DNA of 64,000 nucleotides from Aureimonas ureilytica DSM 18598 = NBRC 106430 (GTDB lineage Bacteria > Pseudomonadota > Alphaproteobacteria > Rhizobiales > Rhizobiaceae), in the NCBI RefSeq assembly GCF_000382705.1, contig NZ_ARQE01000005.1:124001-188000 (forward strand). The letters are read 5' to 3'. Shown piece after piece: positions 53,416 to 62,334 of the stretch. Position 1 is the stretch's first letter. The number at the start of each line of letters is the position of its first letter. The position numbers and the translations under genes are program-made. Under the pieces are notes generated by a model. The model was given only the letters and a program-made list of their open reading frames with translations. It was not told the DNA's origin and did no database searches.

Positions 53416-55885
53416 GACCGGCCGCCCCCTTTCGTGTCGATGCGGGAGGGACGAGGTGATCGCGCGCGATCAGGAAGAAGAGGAGCGTGGAGCCCAGATA
53501 ATAGACGCCGGTGATGGCGAGCCCGTCGCGCGTGCCCATCAGGGTGAACAGGGCGCCGACCGCGATCGGGCCGATCATCTGGCCGAGCTTGTCGGCGGCG
53601 CGCTGGATGCCCATGGCGCGGCCGGTGCCGAGCCGCTGGACGCTCGGCAGATGCAGGGCGAAGCTCGACTGCGCCGGGCCGCCGAGACTGCTGGCGAGCC
53701 CGAGCAGGAAGACCGAGGCGACGAGCGCGGCGAGCCCGACATCGAGATAGGTGAAGGCGAGGCCCAGCCCGCCGAGGAGGCCGCCCATGACGATGAAGGG
53801 CTTCTTGCGCACGTGCCGGTCCACCCAGCGGCCGAGGATCGGCGCGATATAGATGACCGACAGGCCGTAGATCATCATGATGCGGCCGATATTGCCCTGC
53901 TCGATTCCCTGCTGCGACAGGTAGACGGGCAGCGTGTAGTAGAGGAGCCCGACCTGGGCGACCGAGAAGGGCACGACGCTGAGAAGCAGGAGCGCCAGGA
54001 AGTTGCGGTCCTTCAGGAGCCCGCCGAGCGCCGAGCCGGTTTCCGGCGCGAGCGGCAGGGGCACGGGCGCGGCGGCGGGCTGCGCCGGCGCCACGGCCGG
54101 CCGGCCGAAATAGGGGCGCATGAAGCCGAAGGCGAAGAGGATCGGCGCGAGGCCGAGAACCGCCGCCACGACGAAGACCGAGGAGAAGCCGATCTGGTCG
54201 GCCAGCATGGCGCCGGTGACATTGCCGCAGATCTGCCCCGCGAAGATGCCGGCGACGAGATTGGCGACGGCCTGGGTGCGCGTGCGCGGGCTCGACCAGG
54301 AGAAGATGTAGCCCTGGATGCCCATCCAGGCGAGGCCGTATCCAAGCCCCACCACGGCGCGCGCCGCGATGTAGCTGAGCGGCCCGGTGGCGAGCGTCGC
54401 GGCGAGCGCGCCGGCCGCGCAGACGATGCCGCCGACGACGAAGGGCACATGCCAGCCGCGACGGTCGGTGAGGACGCCGGCGATCAGCGCGGTAATGAGC
54501 GCGCATCCCATCTCGGCCGAGATCGGCAGGGCGAGCGTGATGGCGCGCGACAGGCCGAATAGCGGTTCGGTGGTGAGCGAGCCCATTTGCAGCGGCACGA
54601 AGGACAAGGGCAGCGCCCAGCCGAAGACGAGAAGAAAGGCGGCGGGCCGCGCCAGAAGATGGTGCCCGTCGCGATCCACCGCGCCGGCCTCCTCGCTTCG
54701 CGCGGCAAGGCGGCGCATCAGGATGCCGAAGAGAACCAGAAGCTCGAAACCGAACAAGGCGGAGGTCAGAAGCACCGTTCCGGCGTCGAGCGCGCGGTGC
54801 CAGACGCCGTCCGCGATCGCGGTTTCCGACAGGCGGGCGTCGAGACGCGCCAAAGGCTCGGCGCTGCCGTCGGCATGGATGTCGTAGCGGATCGACGCGC
54901 GGCTGGAGGGGGCCTCGTTCTTGGCGTCGAGCGCGGCGATCACCTCGCCGGACGGCCGCTCCAGCCGAACCGAGGCCAGTTCGGGAATGTCGGCGGCCAT
55001 GCGGCCGAAGGGCGAGGCGTAGTCCGACAGGCGGTCGAGCCGCACGCCCCGGTCCACGAGGCGCTGAAGATCGGTGCCGAAGCGGTCCACCGAGCGCTGC
55101 ACGTTCTCGGTCGCGGCCTGCACATAGGCGTCGCGGAAGGTCGTGATGTTGCGCCAGGACGCGCTGCCCTGGACGAGAACCAGCACGAGCGCGGGAACGA
55201 GGAGGAGCTTCCAGCGGTCCACCGTGCCGTCCGTGCCGAGCGGCAGAACCATGGCGGCGACGATCAAGGCCGCGACGCCCGCCAGCGTCGTGACGATGAG
55301 CGAGACCACCGCATCCGCCACCGGATCGGCCGTCGCCTCGGCGATTACCGCGTCGGGCACGATCATCACCAGCGCGCCGGCCAGACTCCCCCCGGCGCCC
55401 GACACGGGCAGAACGAAGACGGTGTCCGTGCCGAGCCGCCCTTGCGCGAGACCCCTGCCCTGCGCGGCCGGCGCGGGGGTCGTCGCCGAGAGCTTCTCGG
55501 CCACCAGCGCGCCGAGCCCGGCCGGGAGGCGCGCCGCCGCGTTGCTTTCCACCACCGATCCGTCCGGCAGCGTCACGAGCGCGCCCGACACGAAGGGCAG
55601 GTCGTCGCGAATGCCGGCGAGGATTTCCGGCAGGCCGAACATCTGCGTGATGGGCTTGCCGAAGCGCAGCGCGTTCTGGATGCGGAAGGACCAGTCGTGG
55701 CCGACGATGCGCACCGCCGTCACAGTTCCGTCGAAGGCGGTCTTCTGGATGGCCGACACGGTGAGCACGCCGGACAGGAGCTGCGCCAGGACGAGAACCG
55801 TCAGCGCGGCGAGCGCGAAACGCAGGCGGATCGTCCAACGCAGCCGTTTGGTCGGCGCCTCGGCGGTCAAGGTGGCGGTCTGCAT
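53408..55885 (-). CDS. MFS transporter with two N-terminal periplasmic sensor regions
   Basis: An 825-residue inner-membrane fusion. A span (about residues 22-46) is followed by a ~140-residue periplasmic region with a Cache-like end (FVSGALVTLPDGSVVES). Two spans (about 192-215 and 225-240) lead to a second ~125-residue periplasmic region (ELASVRLERPSGEVIAALDA), another span (about 368-391), and then a complete 12-span major facilitator domain from about 412 to 815. The sensory part looks like a receptor joined to a carrier. The ATG at 55885 is the natural start before the first basic residues. It is the first gene of an operon with the GCS2 ligase. Substrate unknown; regulated transport or transport-coupled sensing is inferred. 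Confidence 0.82.
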   Translation of the reverse strand: MQTATLTAEAPTKRLRWTIRLRFALAALTVLVLAQLLSGVLTVSAIQKTAFDGTVTAVRIVGHDWSFRIQNALRFGKPITQMFGLPEILAGIRDDLPFVSGALVTLPDGSVVESNAAARLPAGLGALVAEKLSATTPAPAAQGRGLAQGRLGTDTVFVLPVSGAGGSLAGALVMIVPDAVIAEATADPVADAVVSLIVTTLAGVAALIVAAMVLPLGTDGTVDRWKLLLVPALVLVLVQGSASWRNITTFRDAYVQAATENVQRSVDRFGTDLQRLVDRGVRLDRLSDYASPFGRMAADIPELASVRLERPSGEVIAALDAKNEAPSSRASIRYDIHADGSAEPLARLDARLSETAIADGVWHRALDAGTVLLTSALFGFELLVLFGILMRRLAARSEEAGAVDRDGHHLLARPAAFLLVFGWALPLSFVPLQMGSLTTEPLFGLSRAITLALPISAEMGCALITALIAGVLTDRRGWHVPFVVGGIVCAAGALAATLATGPLSYIAARAVVGLGYGLAWMGIQGYIFSWSSPRTRTQAVANLVAGIFAGQICGNVTGAMLADQIGFSSVFVVAAVLGLAPILFAFGFMRPYFGRPAVAPAQPAAAPVPLPLAPETGSALGGLLKDRNFLALLLLSVVPFSVAQVGLLYYTLPVYLSQQGIEQGNIGRIMMIYGLSVIYIAPILGRWVDRHVRKKPFIVMGGLLGGLGLAFTYLDVGLAALVASVFLLGLASSLGGPAQSSFALHLPSVQRLGTGRAMGIQRAADKLGQMIGPIAVGALFTLMGTRDGLAITGVYYLGSTLLFFLIARDHLVPPASTRKGAAGHG

Positions 55886-55902
55886 CGAACGGTCTGTCCT
55901 GC

Positions 55903-56006
55903 TAGAGCATTTCCAGCGAAAGCCGAGCGGCTTTCGCGCCCGGACAATGCGAGAAACAAGGACCCGGAGAATGTCCGACGAACCCATGTCCGTTGGATGT
56001 GCTCCA
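55903..56006. repeat. Rhizobiales-type intergenic palindromic repeat element
   Basis: The element starts TAGAGCATTTCC and ends GGATGTGCTCCA, imperfect terminal inverted repeats (8 of 12 pairs). Inside is a perfect 9-bp hairpin (GCGAAAGCC-GAGC-GGCTTTCGC at 55916-55937) followed by AATGCGAGAAACAA and an outer pair CGGACA/TGTCCG. This pattern (AGAGCATTT... GCGAA... AATGCGA-AAACAA) resembles repeats scattered between genes in Rhizobiales chromosomes. It lies in the 426-base gap upstream of the sensor-MFS gene; I see nothing else in 56007-56311. Confidence 0.65.
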
Positions 56007-56311
56007 GGCTGGCATCGCGGCGGGACAGAAGGGGAAGCCGGCGAGACTCGCGTCAGGCGCGAAAGCCGCGCATCGCGAGGCTCCGGCGCGGCGTCTCTGA
56101 CCGGCTCTCTCCCGTTCCCCACGACATTCAAGGCGCGGCAACTTTTCTGGAATGACGATCGGCACCCTGCGTCCACGCACGCGGCGCGACATCAGGATGC
56201 CGGGCGGCCATCGGTAGGCTCCCAGCCTAATCGCTCCTCGCCGCTCTGTCGTCGTCCGCCCATCTCAAAACCGGACGTTCCGTGCCAGTCGGCGATTGCT
56301 TGCGGCTATAG

Positions 56312-57346
56312 CTAAAGACCCGTGAACCACCGCTCCAACTCGTCCTCGACGCCGAGCGAGGATTGGAGCGCGAGCGGCACGCCGGCCCGAACGCTGCGGC
56401 GCAGATGCGAGGGCGATTGGCCGAAGGCGCGCACGAAGGCGCGCCGGAAGCTGCGCTCGTCGGAAAGACCCCAGCGCCGGCCGATCTCCTCGATCGGGCG
56501 ATCGGCGAAATGGCCCGACAGAATGTCCCGCTTCGCACCGCGAAGGCGCAGGTCCCGGATCAGGCCGGCGATATCGGACCGCTCGCCCATCAGGCGATAG
56601 AGGCTGGAGCGCGACAGGGAAAAGCGCGCGCAGATCATGGCGACGTCGAGTTCGGGATCGCGCAGATGCTCGAAGATGAAGCGGCGCACGAGCTGGGCGA
56701 CATCGGGTCCGTCGACGTTCGAGGCCGGCCCCGTGCGCGGCGCGGCGCCGAGGCTCGTCGACAGGAGCGCGAGGGACGAGCGGGCGACGAGCTCCGTCTC
56801 GGCCGGAGGCACCGGATCGGGCAGCGCCAGAAGCGCGCGCATATGCGCCGCCAGAAGCAGCGCCGGGGCGGAGCCCGGGGCGAAGACGCGCCCGTCCAGC
56901 GACCGCCGCCAGATCATGTGGCGGTCCAGAATATCCTTGGGAATGATGAGGGCGAGCCAGGACACGCCGTCGAGCACCACGTCCATGGGCGTCGCCATCC
57001 GCGAGAGAACGAGCGCCCCGGCCTCCGCCCTGATCGCGCGTTCAGCGATCCGTCCTTCGATCCGCCCCGCCTCCACGACGTTGACGAGGAGATGGTCGCG
57101 CACCATGTTCGCGGCCATCTTCGGGCTCCGTTCGAAGCGGAAGCGCTTGGAGGCCACCTGCATGACCCGGACCTCCCCCAGGGTGCGGGCGAGGAACCGG
57201 CCTTCGAAGCCGTCCGCATCCGCCTCGGCGACCTCGACGCGCCCGCTCGCGGACATGACCTTGCCCCAGGCCGCGATCCGCGCGGCGGCGGTGTCGTGAC
57301 GGCGATCGAGGATCAGCTGGAGGCTAGAGGGCGGGGTGTTGGACAC
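56312..57346 (-). CDS. AraC-family transcriptional regulator
   Basis: A 344-residue regulator with an N-terminal cupin-like AraC-binding domain and a C-terminal double helix-turn-helix (LDVAMICARFSLSRSSLYRLMGER, then PIEEIGRRWGLSDERSFRRAFVRAFGQSPSHLRR). The likely start is a GTG at 57346 with a weak ribosome site; an internal ATG about 30 codons later is possible. A 9-base direct repeat spaced by 21 bases lies 8-37 bases upstream, which looks like its own operator. It is divergent from another AraC gene. Targets unknown. Confidence 0.82.
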   Translation of the reverse strand: MSNTPPSSLQLILDRRHDTAAARIAAWGKVMSASGRVEVAEADADGFEGRFLARTLGEVRVMQVASKRFRFERSPKMAANMVRDHLLVNVVEAGRIEGRIAERAIRAEAGALVLSRMATPMDVVLDGVSWLALIIPKDILDRHMIWRRSLDGRVFAPGSAPALLLAAHMRALLALPDPVPPAETELVARSSLALLSTSLGAAPRTGPASNVDGPDVAQLVRRFIFEHLRDPELDVAMICARFSLSRSSLYRLMGERSDIAGLIRDLRLRGAKRDILSGHFADRPIEEIGRRWGLSDERSFRRAFVRAFGQSPSHLRRSVRAGVPLALQSSLGVEDELERWFTGL

Positions 57347-57353
57347 GGTTCGA

Positions 57354-57383
57354 CATTTCGTCCCTAAGAATGGGCATTTCGTC
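57354..57383. promoter_or_regulatory. Direct repeat with 21-bp period upstream of an AraC gene (candidate operator)
   Basis: CATTTCGTC occurs at 57354-57362 and again at 57375-57383, 21 bases apart, two helical turns. Direct half-sites at this spacing are the classic binding layout of AraC proteins. The remaining part of the 373-base divergent gap (57384-57719) contains a tandem TTGACGTTGACG but no gene that I can see. Confidence 0.55.
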
Positions 57384-57719
57384 TCATATCACACATTCTG
57401 CGGGCACGGATCGTCCGTCCCCCGCTCGAGCCGTTGACGTTGACGGGCGGTCGTGCGACTTGAACTCGACGCTCGGAACAACAGTCTTCGACAAACGAAC
57501 TCGTTAACGAATGCACGGAATTCGGCCTCTTCGGCTTCGATCTTCGCGCCGTTACTGTCTTCGTTTTGTCACCTCATGAACTGAAGAAGCATCGTGCCGC
57601 GATGCCGCAGCCAGCCGCGTTGGGTCGCCGGTGGGCTGTGGAGCCTATGGCGAGTGCCGTTCCCGGCGCGCCGCCGTCGGATCGCGCCCCGATTTTCGCC
57701 GGCTAGGAGGGATCTCCCG

Positions 57720-58802
57720 ATGAACGACAGATTGCCCTCGCTTCGGCTCAGCAGCGACAAGATCGGCCCCCGAAACGCGCTGCGCCTGTGGCGGGAGGCC
57801 TTGCCGCAGTTCCGGACCGATCTGAACGGACGCTCCGGCGACGATTTCTTCGTGGACGTTTCGGCCTGGCTTCTGGGCTCGATGATCCTGTGCTCGGGGC
57901 ATCTCTCCTCGGTGCGCCTGTCGCGCGAGCCGGACCAGCTGATGGACGGGCAGAACCATGTCTGCCTTCTCTATGTCGCCGCCGGCCAGTGGCAGGGCGA
58001 GATCGACGGCTACACGGTGCGGTGCCAGGCGGGCGACATTCTCTGCCTCGACTCCTCGCACACGTTCCATCTGACCAGCACGCTGTCGCGCTACGTCTTC
58101 CTGATCCTGCCGCGCGAGGCGCTGACCCGGCTCATGGCGAAGGTGCCCTCGCTGCACGGGCGCATCCTGCGCTCGCCGAGCGGGCACGTTCTGGCCGCCC
58201 ATCTCGACACGCTGTCGCGCTATGTTCCCTCCCTCACCGAGGACGAAGCGGGCCGCATCTCGCGCGGCAGCCTCAGCCTGATCGGCGCGGCGCTGTGCGA
58301 GATCGAGGACAGCCCGCTGTCCGACAAGACGAGCGCGCCTCTGCTGCCGGCGGTACGGATGCGTGTCGAGCGCTATATCGAGCAGAACCTTTCCTCGCAC
58401 GACCTGACGCCCGATACGATCTCGCGCGATCTCGGCATCGCGCGCTCCTCGCTCTACCGTGCCTTTTCCTCGCTCGGCGGCATTTCCAGCCACATCCAGC
58501 TGCGCCGGCTGGACACGGCCTGCGAGCTTCTGTTCCATCCCGAAGAGCATCGCAGCGTCGGGGAGCTCGCCGAAACGCTCGGCTTCGAAAGCACGGCGAC
58601 CTTCAGCAAGGCGTTTCGCCGCCGCTTCGGCTGCTCGCCGCGCGAGGCGCGCACGAGCGGCGTCACCAAGCTGGGCACGATCCGCTCCATGTTCGACGCC
58701 TGGTGCCAGCTCGGCGAAACGGCCCCGGCGCCCGCGCCTGCGCCGAAAACCCAGACACGCGGCCGCAGTTCGGAGGCCCCGAGGCTCGCCGCCTTCGCCT
58801 GA
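57720..58802 (+). CDS. AraC-family transcriptional regulator
   Basis: A 360-residue regulator starting MNDRLPSLRLSSDKIGPRNALRLWREALPQF, with an N-terminal ligand-binding-like domain (residues ~45-215, including GQWQGEIDGYTVRCQAGDILCLD) and a C-terminal double helix-turn-helix (LTPDTISRDLGIARSSLYRAFSSLGGI and VGELAETLGFESTATFSKAFRRRFGCSPREAR). The tail is Ala/Pro-rich. AGGAGGG lies 10 bases before the ATG at 57720. It is unlike its divergent neighbour in the N-terminal domain, so the two probably sense different signals. Confidence 0.84.
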   Translation: MNDRLPSLRLSSDKIGPRNALRLWREALPQFRTDLNGRSGDDFFVDVSAWLLGSMILCSGHLSSVRLSREPDQLMDGQNHVCLLYVAAGQWQGEIDGYTVRCQAGDILCLDSSHTFHLTSTLSRYVFLILPREALTRLMAKVPSLHGRILRSPSGHVLAAHLDTLSRYVPSLTEDEAGRISRGSLSLIGAALCEIEDSPLSDKTSAPLLPAVRMRVERYIEQNLSSHDLTPDTISRDLGIARSSLYRAFSSLGGISSHIQLRRLDTACELLFHPEEHRSVGELAETLGFESTATFSKAFRRRFGCSPREARTSGVTKLGTIRSMFDAWCQLGETAPAPAPAPKTQTRGRSSEAPRLAAFA

Positions 58803-58859
58803 CCGTTCGCGCCCGCGCCGAAGCGACGGGCGGCGCGTCGGACCAGCGACGCGCTCAGG

Positions 58860-60038
58860 CTAAAGCGCGTCGAGCGCGGTGGCCTCGACCCTGTCCAGCC
58901 CCAGCCAATCGGCCATGCGCCAGAGCTCGCCCCGCAGCGCGTCCCGCGTGTGGCCGGGCGCGCCGGGTTCGAGCGAGGCCTGCTGGACGAGGAGCGCTCC
59001 CGCCTTTCGGTCGGCCTTCAGATCGACGCGGGCAACGAGCGCGCCGTCGAGAAGGAAGGGCAGCACGTAATAGCCGTGCTCGCGCTTGTGGGCGGGCGTG
59101 TAGATTTCCAGCCGATAGCGAAAGCCGAACAGGCGCTCCGTACGATCCCGGTTCCACACGAGCGGATCGAAGGGCGACAGAAGGGCCGGTCCCTCGATCC
59201 GCCGCCCGGCGCGGGCGTCGCGGTGAAGATAGGCCATGTGCCGCCAGCCGCGCACCTGCACGGGCTCGACGGTGCCCTCCTCCAGGAGGTCGGCAAGGGC
59301 GACCGGCGCGTCCGTCGCCGAAAGGCGATAATAGTCGCGCAGATCGGCAAGGGTCGCGACGCCGAGCGCCCTTGCGGCCCGCGCCATCAGCGCGCGCCGC
59401 GCTTCCGCCGGCGTCGGGGTCGGCTCCGCCAGAACGGCGCGCGGCAGGACGCGCTCGGGGAGATCGTAGACACGCTCGAAACTGCCGCGCCGATGCGTGG
59501 CGGCGACGAGGCCCGACCAGAACAGCCATTCCAGCGCCTGCTTGCCCTCGCTCCAGGCCCACATGCCCGTGCGGGTCTTGACGCTGTCGAGATCGGAGGC
59601 CGCGAGCGGGCCCATGTCCTCGATGCGCGCCAGAAGCGCGTCGGCCTCCCCTCGCCGCGCGCCCGCGAACGCGGCGAGCGAGCGCCAAAGCCCCTGGCCC
59701 GTGCGCGCTTCCTCCATGCGCCAGCGCAGCAGCGGATGGCAATCCACCGGCAGGAGCGAGGCTTCGTGCCCCCAATATTCGAAGAAGCGCTTGGGACGCT
59801 CGCTCATGATGACGTCGAGAAGCGCGCGCTCATAGACCCCGAGGCGCGAGAAGAGCGGCAGGTAATGGGCGCGCGCGAGGACGTTGACGCTGTCGATCTG
59901 TAGAAGCCCGAGCCGCGCGATGGCCTTGCGCAGACGCGCCAGGTCCGGCCGCCCGTCGCGCTCGCGCGCATTGAAGCCCTGGCTGGTGAGCGCGATCCGG
60001 CGCGCCTCGCCGGGTGAGAGGTCGCGTGTCACGGGCAC
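58860..60038 (-). CDS. Winged-helix DNA glycosylase of the YcaQ/AlkZ-like family (HTH_42)
   Basis: A 392-residue protein of the family that includes E. coli YcaQ (AlkX), which unhooks interstrand crosslinks and removes bulky alkylated bases. The N-terminal winged-helix part has LGLLQIDSVNVLARAHYLPLFSRLG (about residues 42-66), whose QID corresponds to the catalytic Q-x-D/Q motif of the family. EYWGHEASLLP and the later LSPFDPLVWNRDRTERLFGFRYRLEIY are further family landmarks. The start is a GTG at 60038. It is convergent with an AraC gene and stands alone, 203 bases from the PBP1C gene. Confidence 0.86.
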   Translation of the reverse strand: MPVTRDLSPGEARRIALTSQGFNARERDGRPDLARLRKAIARLGLLQIDSVNVLARAHYLPLFSRLGVYERALLDVIMSERPKRFFEYWGHEASLLPVDCHPLLRWRMEEARTGQGLWRSLAAFAGARRGEADALLARIEDMGPLAASDLDSVKTRTGMWAWSEGKQALEWLFWSGLVAATHRRGSFERVYDLPERVLPRAVLAEPTPTPAEARRALMARAARALGVATLADLRDYYRLSATDAPVALADLLEEGTVEPVQVRGWRHMAYLHRDARAGRRIEGPALLSPFDPLVWNRDRTERLFGFRYRLEIYTPAHKREHGYYVLPFLLDGALVARVDLKADRKAGALLVQQASLEPGAPGHTRDALRGELWRMADWLGLDRVEATALDAL

Positions 60039-60241
60039 GCGATGTCAGCGCGGCAGGCCGAGCGGATCGAGCGCTCGTCGGGTTGCGCGCACAGACAAAG
60101 GGCGCGCCCCTCAAGACACACCGCCTCCCGTCGCGCCCGGCCGCCTCGCGCCCAGTTGCCTCGCGCGGCCGCGTTTCCGAACGCCGTCGTCAGCATTCCG
60201 GCTCCGTTCCTTTCACCATGCTCCTCACTGCGGCGCCCCGC

Positions 60242-62326
60242 CTATTCCAGAAAGACCCGCGTCGTCGCCGCCCCGCCGGCCGCATCCACGACGGAAATGT
60301 CCACAAAGCCCGGCTCGCGCGGGTGCCAGGAGGCCTGACGGTCGAACAGGCCCTGAAGGGCGGCCTTTCCATCCACATACCATGTGAAGGGGGGTCGGCC
60401 GTTGCGCACCTTCAGGGACAGGTCCATGCCCGCGCCGTCCGACAGGCCGAGTTCGATGCGCGCGCCCTTGGGCGGAAAGACGATCTCCGGCGCGTCGGCC
60501 CGCGCCACCGCGCCCTTGGGCGACAGGCGGCGCATGGCCGGCGGCAGGCGCGCGGCGCTGACCAGGATGCCCGGCGGCGGGCCGGGAAGCTTTTCGGGCG
60601 CGCCGATCCGCGCGAAGACGTCGCGCATGACAGGCACCGCCGCGTCTTGCCCCACGAGGCCCGGCACCGGCGCGCCGTCGGGCCGCCCGAGCCAGACGCC
60701 CACGACATGGCGCCCGTCATAGGCGAGCGTCCAGGCGTCGCGATAGCCGAAGGACGTGCCGGTCTTGAAGGCGATCGTGCCGGGCGAGCCCTTGGCCGTT
60801 GTGGGCGCGCCGGCCAGGATCGAGGCCACATACCATGCGGCTTGCGGCGACAGGATGCGCCGTCCGGGGCCGGCCGTCAGCGCGCTCGCAGGCGAGGCGT
60901 CGATGCGCAGCGGCTTGGCGACGCCGCCATTGGCGAGGCCCGCATACAGGCGCACGAGGTCTTCCAGCGAGATGCCGAGCCCGCCGAGGCCGATGGCGAG
61001 GCCCGGCAGGGAGCGGTTGCCGAGTTCGAGCGAGGCGCCCGTGCGGCGGATGCGATCCACGAGGCGCGACGGGCCGACCGCCGCCAGAAGCTCCACGGCC
61101 GGCAGGTTGCGCGAGAGCTGCAGCGCCCGGCGCGCCGTCAACATCCCCTCGAACCGGCCGTCGAAATTGCCGGGGCTATACCCCGCAAAGGAGGTCGGCC
61201 GGTCGTCCATGAGGGATTCGGGATGCGCGACGCCGCGCTCGAAGGCGAGCCCGTAGATCAGCGGCTTCAGCGTGGAGCCCGGCGAGCGCTGCGCCTTGGT
61301 GAGGTCCACATAGCCCTGCCGCGCCGTGTCGAAGAGATGGGGCGAGCCGACGCTCGCGAGGATCTCGCCGGTCTCATGATCGGCGACGACGATCGCGAGG
61401 CTCTGGGGCTTGGGCAGGGTCGCGACCTTGTCGCGTGCATAGATCTCGAGCCGGGCCTGAAGCGCGGCGTCGACCGTCAGCCGCGCGCTGCGCCGGCCGC
61501 TGCGCACTTCGGCCAGCCGCGCCGCCTCGGCCGCATGCGCGGCGAGCATGGGCATGGCACGGCGGGTGGTCGGCACCGGCTCGCGCTTGGCGCGGGTGGC
61601 TTCCGAGGATGGCAGGAGGCCGATCTCGGCCATGCGATCCAGCACACGGTCGCGTGCCTTGCGGGCGCGTTCGGGATGAAGGTCGGGCCGCAGCCGCTCC
61701 GGGCTCTGCGGCAGGGCGACGAGAAGCGCGGCTTCGCCCGCCGTCAGGCGCTTGGGCTCATGGCCGAACCAGGTGAGGCTCGCGGCGCGAACCCCCTCGA
61801 TATTGCCGCCATAGGGCGCGAGCTGAAGATAGAGCGAGAGGATTTCGTCCTTGGTCAACGCCCGCTCCAGCGCCAGCGCACCGAGAAACTGGCTCGCCTT
61901 GGCGCGGACACTCCCGGTCGGAAGCCGGTCGTTCAGCCGGGCGACCTGCATGGTCAGCGTCGAGCCGCCCGAGACGATCCACCCCCGCCGCGCCGATTCC
62001 AAGACGGAGCGCAGGAGCGCCAGAGCATCGATCCCGCCATGCTCGCCGAAGCGCTTGTCCTCCCAGCCCTGGAGCATTCGCAGGAAGCGCGGATCGACAT
62101 CGGAGACTTGAGCCGCCATGCGCCAGCGACCGTCGCGCACCGCAAAGGCCCGAAGCAAGGCTCCGTCCCGCGCTTCCACGAGAAAGCCGGTGTCGGGCGC
62201 GCGAAGGGCAGCGGCGCGCGTCGCAACCTCGCGCTCCAGACCTGCCCAACCGGCAAGGCCAAGGCCGGCCACGAGCGCCGCCGCCAGGGCGGCGCCGAGC
62301 CTTCGGCGCGGGCTGCGGCGTCCCAT
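60242..62326 (-). CDS. pbpC: Penicillin-binding protein 1C
   Basis: A 694-residue inner-membrane peptidoglycan synthase. After an N-terminal span (about residues 10-30) the glycosyltransferase domain shows EDKRFGEHGGIDALALLR and GGSTLTMQVARL. The transpeptidase domain has the active serine in SPGSTLKPLIY, SRNLPA, and KTGTSFGYRDAW. A C-terminal BiPBP_C domain (about 600-690, ITWYVDGK-like FTWYVDGKAAL) ends the protein. It follows the alpha-2-macroglobulin gene by 8 bases, the usual pair in which the penicillin-binding protein repairs the wall while the macroglobulin traps attacking proteases. Confidence 0.94.
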   Translation of the reverse strand: MGRRSPRRRLGAALAAALVAGLGLAGWAGLEREVATRAAALRAPDTGFLVEARDGALLRAFAVRDGRWRMAAQVSDVDPRFLRMLQGWEDKRFGEHGGIDALALLRSVLESARRGWIVSGGSTLTMQVARLNDRLPTGSVRAKASQFLGALALERALTKDEILSLYLQLAPYGGNIEGVRAASLTWFGHEPKRLTAGEAALLVALPQSPERLRPDLHPERARKARDRVLDRMAEIGLLPSSEATRAKREPVPTTRRAMPMLAAHAAEAARLAEVRSGRRSARLTVDAALQARLEIYARDKVATLPKPQSLAIVVADHETGEILASVGSPHLFDTARQGYVDLTKAQRSPGSTLKPLIYGLAFERGVAHPESLMDDRPTSFAGYSPGNFDGRFEGMLTARRALQLSRNLPAVELLAAVGPSRLVDRIRRTGASLELGNRSLPGLAIGLGGLGISLEDLVRLYAGLANGGVAKPLRIDASPASALTAGPGRRILSPQAAWYVASILAGAPTTAKGSPGTIAFKTGTSFGYRDAWTLAYDGRHVVGVWLGRPDGAPVPGLVGQDAAVPVMRDVFARIGAPEKLPGPPPGILVSAARLPPAMRRLSPKGAVARADAPEIVFPPKGARIELGLSDGAGMDLSLKVRNGRPPFTWYVDGKAALQGLFDRQASWHPREPGFVDISVVDAAGGAATTRVFLE

Positions 62327-62334
62327 CCCTTTCC

